DNA of 6,729 bases from Clostridia bacterium (GTDB taxonomy: Bacteria > Bacillota > Clostridia > Oscillospirales > Butyricicoccaceae), in NCBI GenBank assembly GCA_900763355.1, contig CAAFJY010000036.1, positions 1 through 6,729 on the forward strand, given 5' to 3'. The translations under genes were made by a program, and so were the position numbers. The notes below the pieces were generated by a model, which was given only the letters and a program-made list of their open reading frames with translations, did not search any database and was not told the DNA's origin. Below are positions 1 to 4,659 of this stretch, piece after piece; within the stretch, counting starts at the first letter, position 1, and every line of letters starts with the position of its first letter.

Positions 1-694
1 CATCGGCGCAGTCTGTCTCGCTCCCCGGGCCATCCAGACCGCCGCCACCAAGCGAGACCTCCCCATCTACTGCGTTCAGAAGGAAGATAACGTCTGCGCC
101 CTCTCCTTCGACGCCGCCTGGGGCAACGAGGACACCCAGGAGCTCATGGATATTCTGGACAAATACAGCGTCAAGACCACCTTTTTCGTGGTGGGCCAGT
201 GGGTGGACCAGTTTCCCGAGTCGGTCCGGGCGCTGGCCGAGGCCGGACACGAGATCATGAACCACTCCGACACCCACCCCCATTTCCCTCAGCTGAGCCC
301 GGAGGACATGACCCGGGAGCTGAACGCCTGCAGCGATAAGATCGAGGCCATCACCGGCGTGCGGCCCATCCTCTTCCGCCCGCCCTATGGGGACTATGAC
401 GACAAGGTGGTCTCCACCGCCCGGGCGGCGGGGATGTATGCCGTCCAGTGGGATGTGGACAGCCTGGACTGGAAGGATCCCGCCCCGGCGGACATCACTC
501 AGCGGGTGCTCGACCGGGTCCAGCCCGGGAGCATCATCCTCTTCCACAACGCGGCGAAAAACACCCCCGCGGCCCTGCCCTCGGTGCTGGAGGGCCTCAT
601 CCAAAAGGGCTATGCCATCGTCCCCGTGAGCCAGCTCATCTACCGGGAAAATTATACCATGGACCACACCGGCCGCCAGTGTCCCAACGGCTGA
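1..694 (+). CDS. Polysaccharide deacetylase (CE4/NodB fold, PdaB-like), 5'-truncated by window edge
   Basis: The visible part is 230 residues, read in frame from base 2; no start is visible, so the gene begins before the window. The first residues (IGAVCLAPRAIQ) look like the end of an N-terminal membrane anchor or signal segment, followed by a short linker and the NodB domain. CE4 motifs are seen in order: SFDAAWGNED with the presumed catalytic Asp at 110-112, NHSDTH with two metal-binding His at 263-265 and 275-277, RPPYGD at 377-394, WDVDSLDW at 449-472, and ILFHN with the last His at 545-547. Family members remove N- or O-acetyl groups from peptidoglycan or related cell-wall glycans outside the membrane; in spore formers the PdaA/PdaB branches act in spore cortex or coat maturation. 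The usual second Asp of motif 1 is Ala here, as in PdaB-like proteins, so substrate and even activity are uncertain. The membrane anchor and sporulation role are inference; the fold assignment is secure. Confidence 0.9.
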   Translation, partial: IGAVCLAPRAIQTAATKRDLPIYCVQKEDNVCALSFDAAWGNEDTQELMDILDKYSVKTTFFVVGQWVDQFPESVRALAEAGHEIMNHSDTHPHFPQLSPEDMTRELNACSDKIEAITGVRPILFRPPYGDYDDKVVSTARAAGMYAVQWDVDSLDWKDPAPADITQRVLDRVQPGSIILFHNAAKNTPAALPSVLEGLIQKGYAIVPVSQLIYRENYTMDHTGRQCPNG

Positions 695-711
695 ATGGGC
701 GAAACCCGCCC

Positions 712-740
712 TTGAACCCCGGCCCGCCCTCTGGTATAAT
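712..740 (+). promoter_or_regulatory. Sigma-A-type promoter of the DUF4317 gene (extended -10)
   Basis: TTGAAC (712-717) and a perfect TATAAT (735-740) are separated by 17 bp, with TG at 732-733 giving an extended -10. The predicted transcription start is near 747, leaving a leader of only about 20 nt before the ATG at 767. It begins 17 bp after the deacetylase stop, so DUF4317 need not depend on readthrough. Confidence 0.8.
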
Positions 741-765
741 CGTCTCATCAAGAAAGGATGAGACG
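741..765. promoter_or_regulatory. Perfect 9-bp inverted repeat over start site and RBS of DUF4317 gene
   Basis: The arms CGTCTCATC (741-749) and GATGAGACG (757-765) are perfectly complementary around a 7-nt spacer AAGAAAG. The repeat starts at the base after the -10 box and ends one base before the ATG at 767. The Shine-Dalgarno bases AAAGGA (753-758) lie in the spacer and the first bases of the right arm. Because transcription should start near 747, inside the left arm, a full RNA hairpin would form only on transcripts that start upstream. A DNA operator for a repressor is therefore the simpler reading. This role is inference; the palindrome itself is seen. Confidence 0.6.
753..758 (+). promoter_or_regulatory. 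Ribosome binding site deciding the DUF4317 start
   Basis: AAAGGA lies 8 nt before the ATG at 767. The in-frame ATG at 758 overlaps this site and has no ribosome binding site of its own, so 767 is the supported start. Confidence 0.75.
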
Positions 766-766
766 T

Positions 767-1918
767 ATGAATCAACGGGAACTCACCGAGCTCCGGCGCC
801 GCTGGAAGCCCGAGAAAAACAGCGTCAGCCGCATCTACGGCTGCTATGTGGGCAACACCGGGGAGATCATCTCCCAGCAGGAGCTGCCCCTCTCCACCAT
901 GCCCCAGGAGGAGGCCGAGCTCTATTTCGCTCTGCTGAAAAAGGCCATGTCGGGCATCCTGGGGAAAAATCTCCTGGACGTGGAGTTTTCCACCCAGCAG
1001 GTGATGGACAGCGACGAGCACCGCCTGCTGCAAGCCCTCCGCCAGAGCGAGCTCCGGGACGAGGAGGCCCGCACCGCCCTCTTCCAGAGGATCATCCAGG
1101 GGGCCGACCTGGGAGAGAGCAGCTATCTCATCCTCCTGGCCATGGACAAATACGACGTCCCCGCCCGCACCCGGGACGACGGGGAGCTGGAGGACGCCTC
1201 CGAGCAGACCTTCCGCTATCTCCTCTGCGCCGTCTGCCCCACCAAGCCCGCCAGCCTGGAGCTGCGCTATGATCTGGAGGCCCGGGGGTTCCACAGCGCC
1301 TCCTCCGGGGTGCGGCCCGCCGCGCCGGAGATGGGCTTTCTCTTCCCCGCCTTCAACGACCGGGCGGCCGATCTCTACCACGCTCTCTATTACACCCGCA
1401 GCAGCGAGGATGTGCACCAGTCCCTCATCGACAGCGTCTTCCACACCCCCGCCCTCCGCTCCGCCAAGGAGCAGAAGGGGGCCTTTGACGCCGTCCTGCA
1501 GGATTCCCTGGACCAGGACTGCAGCTTTGACCTGGTGCAGTCGGTGCACGAGCAGCTGCGCACCGTCATCCAGGACTATAAAGAGAGCAAAAACCCCGAT
1601 CCTCTGCAGCTCTCCCCCCAGGAGGTGGGCGTCCTGCTGAAAAACAGCGGCTTGGAGGATGAAAAGGTCAAGAGCTTTACAGCCGCCTGCGAAAAAGAGT
1701 TTGGCGACGGCGCATCCCTGGATCCCGTCAACATCGTGGACGCCAAGCGCTTCGAGATCAAGACCCCCCAGATCCGCATCACCGTGGATCCGGATTACAG
1801 CTACCTGGTGGAGACCCAGGTCATCCGCGGCCGAAACTATCTCCTCATCCCCACCGACGGAGACGTGGAGCTCAACGGCGCCAGCGTCCATTTCCCCCGT
1901 ACCCAGCGGGAGGATTGA
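767..1918 (+). CDS. DUF4317 family protein, function unknown
   Basis: A 383-residue soluble protein with no signal peptide or membrane segment visible. The N-terminus (MNQRELTELRRRWKPEKNSV, then SRIYGCYV) and the C-terminal stretch (NIVDAKRFEIKTPQIRITV, then the LVETQVIRGRNYLLIP segment) match my recollection of the DUF4317 family found across Clostridia; length is typical for the family. No catalytic motif can be named. The middle is rich in charged helical segments, and the C-terminal about 60 residues look beta-rich. The start at 767 is chosen over an in-frame ATG at 758 because the ribosome binding site AAAGGA (753-758) is correctly spaced only for 767. The gene has its own strong promoter and ends at a strong terminator, so it appears monocistronic and not part of the downstream Bce module. 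The palindrome over its start suggests repression control (inference). Family call is confident; function is unknown. Confidence 0.85.
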   Translation: MNQRELTELRRRWKPEKNSVSRIYGCYVGNTGEIISQQELPLSTMPQEEAELYFALLKKAMSGILGKNLLDVEFSTQQVMDSDEHRLLQALRQSELRDEEARTALFQRIIQGADLGESSYLILLAMDKYDVPARTRDDGELEDASEQTFRYLLCAVCPTKPASLELRYDLEARGFHSASSGVRPAAPEMGFLFPAFNDRAADLYHALYYTRSSEDVHQSLIDSVFHTPALRSAKEQKGAFDAVLQDSLDQDCSFDLVQSVHEQLRTVIQDYKESKNPDPLQLSPQEVGVLLKNSGLEDEKVKSFTAACEKEFGDGASLDPVNIVDAKRFEIKTPQIRITVDPDYSYLVETQVIRGRNYLLIPTDGDVELNGASVHFPRTQRED

Positions 1919-1932
1919 GCTTTGTCCCCTTG

Positions 1933-1966
1933 CTGCCCGGAAGGAAGCCCTTCCGGGCGGTTTTTT
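1933..1966 (+). terminator. Strong rho-independent terminator after DUF4317 gene
   Basis: A perfect 10-bp stem, GCCCGGAAGG (1935-1944) with CCTTCCGGGC (1949-1958), closes a 4-nt loop AAGC. The stem can extend by a wobble and a G-C pair to 1933/1960, and is followed by six T (1961-1966). It starts 14 nt after the DUF4317 stop and separates that gene from the Bce module. Confidence 0.93.
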
Positions 1967-2002
1967 GCCCCTTTTTGCCGGTTTTCCGTGCATTTTTTGG
2001 GA

Positions 2003-2029
2003 GAGATCTTGCGTTTTGTTCAAGATTTC
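2003..2029. promoter_or_regulatory. Inverted repeat upstream of response-regulator promoter
   Basis: GAGATCTTG (2003-2011) and CAAGATTTC (2021-2029) form a 9-bp dyad with one mismatch around a 9-nt spacer. It ends 10 bp before the -35 element of the regulator promoter. It does not resemble the TTACA/TGTAA Bce operator. It could be an operator for another regulator; function is inference. Confidence 0.35.
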
Positions 2030-2039
2030 CCCGGGAGGA

Positions 2040-2068
2040 TTGATTGCACCCCCGGTTTTTGGTATGAT
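2040..2068 (+). promoter_or_regulatory. Sigma-A-type promoter of the regulator-kinase operon (extended -10)
   Basis: TTGATT (2040-2045) and TATGAT (2063-2068) are spaced by 17 bp, with TG at 2060-2061 as an extended -10. The predicted start is near 2075. The near-consensus elements suggest steady basal expression of the two-component genes, as is usual for Bce-type systems. Confidence 0.75.
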
Positions 2069-2095
2069 AGATTTATTGACCGCACTTTTGCCCAG

Positions 2096-2101
2096 AGGGA
2101 G
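2096..2101 (+). promoter_or_regulatory. Ribosome binding site deciding the response-regulator start
   Basis: AGGGAG is 8 nt before ATG 2110 but only 2 nt before the in-frame ATG at 2104. This favours 2110, which gives the family-typical N-terminus MYRILVVEDD. Confidence 0.7.
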
Positions 2102-2109
2102 AGATGCCC

Positions 2110-2781
2110 ATGTACCGTATCCTTGTGGTGGAGGACGACCCCGCCATCATCGAAGCCATCCGCCAGGCCGGGCGGGTCTGGGAGCTGGATGTCCGGGGGA
2201 CCGACAGCTTCCGGGATGTGATGCCCACCTTTACCGCCTTTGACCCCCACCTGGTGCTGCTGGACATCACCCTCCCCTTTTTCAACGGCTATCACTGGTG
2301 CAGCCAGATCCGCCAGCGGTCCAATGTGCCCATCATCTTCCTCTCCTCCGCCGCCGACAATATGAACATCGTCATGGCCATGACCATGGGGGCCGACGAT
2401 TTCATCCCCAAGCCCTTTGACCTCCAGGTCCTGCTGGCCAAGATCCAGGCTCTCCTGCGGCGAAGCTATCATCTCACCTTTGCCGCCCCCACCCTCACCC
2501 GGGGGGAGGCCGTGCTGGACACGGGGGATCACACCCTCACCTACCGGGGCCGGCGGGTGGAGCTGAGCAAAAACGAATACCGCATCCTCCTGGCCCTCAT
2601 GGAGCGGCCGGGGCAGGTGGTCTCCCGGGAAAAGCTCATGCAGCGCCTGTGGGACACCGACAGTTTTGTGGACGAAAACACCCTCACCGTCAATATCAAC
2701 CGCCTGCGGCGGCGGCTGAGCGCCGCCGGGCTCCAGGATTTCATCCTCACCCGGGTGGGAGAAGGGTATCTGGTGGAATGA
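2110..2781 (+). CDS. bceR: Bce-type response regulator, OmpR/PhoB family
   Basis: A 223-residue cytoplasmic DNA-binding regulator. The receiver domain (about residues 1-118) has the acidic pair D9/D10 after E8, phospho-acceptor D52 in LLDITLPFFNGY, switch Ser near 79-80 and K101 in IPKPFD. The C-terminal winged helix (about 125-223) contains the KNEYRILLALMERPGQVVSR and VDENTLTVNINRLRRRL segments and ends with TRVGEGYLVE, all OmpR-family hallmarks. The wording around D52 and the following HWCSQIR is typical of the BceR/GraR branch. Its expected target is the CTTACA-N4-TGTAAG site before the ATPase gene. It overlaps the kinase gene by 4 bp (ATGA), indicating translational coupling, and is transcribed from its own promoter. 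Paralogues such as PsdR or YxdJ cannot be told apart from sequence alone, so the symbol is at family level. An alternative start at 2104 would add two residues. Confidence 0.9.
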   Translation: MYRILVVEDDPAIIEAIRQAGRVWELDVRGTDSFRDVMPTFTAFDPHLVLLDITLPFFNGYHWCSQIRQRSNVPIIFLSSAADNMNIVMAMTMGADDFIPKPFDLQVLLAKIQALLRRSYHLTFAAPTLTRGEAVLDTGDHTLTYRGRRVELSKNEYRILLALMERPGQVVSREKLMQRLWDTDSFVDENTLTVNINRLRRRLSAAGLQDFILTRVGEGYLVE

Positions 2782-3770
2782 TGGCGCTGTTTTGGTCGGT
2801 GGTCAAAGAAAACCGGCGGCGCATCGCCGTGTTTCTGGCCTTTTGCGGGATCTTTTCCCTGTCCTTTGCCCTCTATGGGCTGCCCATGGGGGCCGTGCTC
2901 TACCCGGCCGCGCTGTGCGCCGCGGCGGGGATGGTCATTCTCACGGTGCGCTGGCTGCGGCTGCGCCGCCGCCATCTTTTCCTGACCCAGCTCACTCTGG
3001 CCGCCGGGGATCCCCTCCCCCAGCTCCCCCCGGCCGCGGGGCCGCTGGAAGCCGATTATCAGGCCCTGGTCCAGGCCCTCTCCCGCCAAAACCGGGATCT
3101 CCGCACCGAAAGCGCCGCCCGGACCCAGGATCTGGTGGATTACTACACCACCTGGGCCCACCAGATCAAGACCCCCATCGCCGCCATGCGTCTCACCCTG
3201 GAGGGGGAGGATACCCCCTCCGCCCGGCAGCTGCGGTCCCAGCTCTTCCGGGTGGAGCAGTATGTGGACATGGCCATGACCTTCCTCCGCCTGGGGGAGG
3301 GGGTGTCGGACTATGTTCTCCGGGAATGTTCCCTGGACGGCATCGTCTGGGGGGCGGTGAAAAAGTTCTCCGGAGAGTTCATCCTCCGCCGCCTGCGGCT
3401 GGACTACCAGCCCTTGCCCGGCACCGTCCTCACCGACGAAAAGTGGCTGTCCTTCGTCCTGGAACAGGTGCTGTCCAACGCCCTGAAATACACCCCCGCG
3501 GGCTCGGTGACCATCGCCCTGGCCGGGGAGGGGATCCTCTGTATCCGGGACACGGGGATGGGTATCGCCCCGGAGGACCTTCCCCGGATCTTTGACAAGG
3601 GCTACACCGGGCTCCGGGGCCGCAGTGACAAACGGGCGAGCGGCCTGGGACTCTGGCTGTGCCGGGAGATCTGCACCCGGCTGGGGCATCGGATCTGGGC
3701 CGAATCGGTTCCCGACCGGGGCACAGCGATCTATCTGGACCTCCGCCGTCCGGAGCTTCAGGTGGAATGA
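2778..3770 (+). CDS. bceS: Bce-type intramembrane-sensing histidine kinase
   Basis: A 330-residue membrane kinase. Two helices near the N-terminus (about residues 16-33 and 38-57) are joined by a loop of only about four residues, so it has no real extracellular sensor; this is the hallmark of kinases that sense through a partner BceAB transporter. The dimerisation/phosphotransfer helix carries H128 in WAHQIKTP, almost the BceS signature. The ATP-binding domain shows the N box (LEQVLSNALKYT, N234), G1 box DTGMGI (D258), an F-box-like IFDKGYTG and G2 box GLGLWL (G289/G291). All catalytic residues are present. It would phosphorylate the upstream regulator on D52. The start is either ATG 2778, overlapping the regulator stop as ATGA, or ATG 2781; the frame is open much further upstream, but that part lies inside the regulator gene. 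No terminator hairpin with a T-tract directly follows. Confidence 0.9.
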   Translation: MMALFWSVVKENRRRIAVFLAFCGIFSLSFALYGLPMGAVLYPAALCAAAGMVILTVRWLRLRRRHLFLTQLTLAAGDPLPQLPPAAGPLEADYQALVQALSRQNRDLRTESAARTQDLVDYYTTWAHQIKTPIAAMRLTLEGEDTPSARQLRSQLFRVEQYVDMAMTFLRLGEGVSDYVLRECSLDGIVWGAVKKFSGEFILRRLRLDYQPLPGTVLTDEKWLSFVLEQVLSNALKYTPAGSVTIALAGEGILCIRDTGMGIAPEDLPRIFDKGYTGLRGRSDKRASGLGLWLCREICTRLGHRIWAESVPDRGTAIYLDLRRPELQVE

Positions 3771-3776
3771 GACCAC

Positions 3777-3813
3777 CTTACAAAAGTGTAAGACCCCCGC
3801 CGGGAAATGTAAG
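3777..3813. promoter_or_regulatory. BceR-type operator: full palindrome plus a half-site 21 bp downstream
   Basis: CTTACA (3777-3782), AAAG, TGTAAG (3787-3792) is a perfect 6-bp-arm palindrome with a 4-bp spacer. It matches the published BceR-like consensus TnACA-N4-TGTAA, placed as expected between the kinase gene and the transporter genes. A second TGTAAG (3808-3813) repeats the right arm exactly 21 bp later, two helical turns, on the same DNA face. The left arm is not repeated. The second half-site ends 9 bp before the predicted -35 region, a position where bound regulator could touch RNA polymerase. Binding by the encoded regulator is inference. Confidence 0.85.
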
Positions 3814-3840
3814 GCCATTCGATGGCGCTGCACTTCCCGG
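3800..3840. repeat. Nested inverted repeats between operator and -10 of transporter promoter
   Basis: The outer arms CCGGGAA (3800-3806) and TTCCCGG (3834-3840) are perfect; inside them GCCAT (3814-3818) and ATGGC (3822-3826) form a second perfect dyad with a TCG loop. In readthrough RNA from the kinase gene this could fold as a stem followed by UUUGUUAU, a weak terminator or attenuator. In DNA it overlaps the -35 region. Function is inference. Confidence 0.4.
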
Positions 3841-3851
3841 TTTGTTATGAT
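3823..3851 (+). promoter_or_regulatory. Probable activated promoter of the transporter operon
   Basis: TATGAT (3846-3851) with TG at 3843-3844 forms a good extended -10. The hexamer 17 bp upstream, TGGCGC (3823-3828), does not resemble a -35. This fits a promoter that needs the Bce regulator bound just upstream. The predicted start is near 3858, with a leader of about 34 nt. Confidence 0.65.
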
Positions 3852-3878
3852 AGGCTTGTCAGCAACCGTTTGAACCAC

Positions 3879-3886
3879 GAAAGGAG
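3879..3886 (+). promoter_or_regulatory. Strong ribosome binding site of the ATPase gene
   Basis: GAAAGGAG is 5 nt before ATG 3892 and 8 nt before ATG 3895, so either of these adjacent starts is well served. ATG 3901 is less well placed at 14 nt. Confidence 0.75.
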
Positions 3887-3891
3887 TTTTT

Positions 3892-4659
3892 ATGATGCAC
3901 ATGCTGCAAGTCAGCGCGCTGCGCAAGGTCTACACCACCCGCTTTGGCGGCAATCGTGTGGAAGCCCTCCGCAGCGTCAGCTTTACAGTAGACGAGGGGG
4001 AATACGTGGCCATCATGGGAGAATCGGGCTCCGGCAAGACCACCCTCCTCAACATTCTCGCCGCCCTGGACACCCCCACCGAGGGGGACGTCAAGCTGGA
4101 CGGCCTCTCCCTCACCGGCATCCGGGAGAGCGACGTGGCCGCCTTCCGCCGGGATCATCTGGGCTTTGTGTTCCAGGAGTTCAATCTGCTGGACACCTTC
4201 TCCCTGGAGGACAACATTTATCTCCCCATGGTCCTGGCCGGCCGCCCCTATTCCGAGATGAAGCAGCGTCTCGACCCCATCGCCCGGGAGCTGCGCATCA
4301 CCGACATTCTGAAAAAATATCCCTATGAGGTCTCCGGCGGGCAGAAGCAGCGGGCCGCCGTGGCCCGGGCCCTCATCACCAATCCCCGGCTCATCCTGGC
4401 AGACGAGCCCACCGGGGCCCTGGATTCCAAGTCCACCGACGAGCTGCTCTCCCTCTTCTCCCAGATCAACGCCGGGGGCCAGACCATCCTCATGGTCACC
4501 CATTCGGTGAAGGCTGCCAGCCGGGCCAAGCGGGTTCTCTTTATTCGGGACGGCGAGGTTTTCCATCAGCTCTACCGAGGTGAAATGACTGACCAGCAGC
4601 TGTATCAGAAGATCTCGGATACGCTCACCATCCTCTCCGCCGGGGGCGATGTCCAATGA
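3892..4659 (+). CDS. bceA: Bce-type ABC transporter ATP-binding protein
   Basis: A 255-residue cytoplasmic ATPase of the MacB/LolD-like family, about the usual length for BceA. Motifs in order: Walker A GESGSGKT (residues 43-50, K49), Q-loop FVFQEFNLLD (Q95), signature VSGGQKQR (147-154), Walker B LILADEP with catalytic E172, D-loop ALD (176-178) and switch His in MVTHS (H204). All are intact. The FQEFNLLDTFSLEDNIYLP stretch is typical of peptide-resistance transporters of the BceA/VraD/YxdL type. Two subunits are expected to pair with the permease encoded next, driving removal of peptide antibiotic from its lipid-II-cycle target and signalling flux to the kinase. Its stop overlaps the permease start by 4 bp (ATGA), so the two are translationally coupled. 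Expression is likely from the promoter at 3823-3851 under the Bce operator. ATG 3895 is an equally plausible start. Confidence 0.93.
   Translation: MMHMLQVSALRKVYTTRFGGNRVEALRSVSFTVDEGEYVAIMGESGSGKTTLLNILAALDTPTEGDVKLDGLSLTGIRESDVAAFRRDHLGFVFQEFNLLDTFSLEDNIYLPMVLAGRPYSEMKQRLDPIARELRITDILKKYPYEVSGGQKQRAAVARALITNPRLILADEPTGALDSKSTDELLSLFSQINAGGQTILMVTHSVKAASRAKRVLFIRDGEVFHQLYRGEMTDQQLYQKISDTLTILSAGGDVQ

Noticed and set aside
697..711. GGGCG-AAACC-CGCCC hairpin after the deacetylase stop as a terminator
   Set aside because: The stem is only 5 bp and is followed by TTGAAC, the -35 element, not a T-tract; too weak to call.
448..1272. Long + strand open frame crossing the deacetylase/DUF4317 junction
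   Set aside because: Its product is low-complexity, rich in Pro, Gly, Arg and His, with no family signature; it is a high-GC shadow of two well-supported genes and crosses a promoter.
2029..2055. CCCCGG repeated with a 21-bp period around the regulator -35
   Set aside because: The unit is short and GC-only in a GC-rich genome, so chance is a sufficient explanation; the period alone does not make it an operator.
2649..2777. Upstream extension of the kinase to an ATG at 2649
   Set aside because: The added 43 residues are encoded entirely inside the regulator gene, look like frame-shadow sequence, and would place non-family sequence before the first membrane helix.
2541..3926. 461-codon open frame on the - strand opposite the kinase, and similar ones at 3859-4656 and 5040-6515
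   Set aside because: Stop codons are rare antisense to GC-rich, C/G-ending genes. The products are Gly/Pro/His-rich and lack motifs, and all sit opposite genes with complete catalytic motifs.
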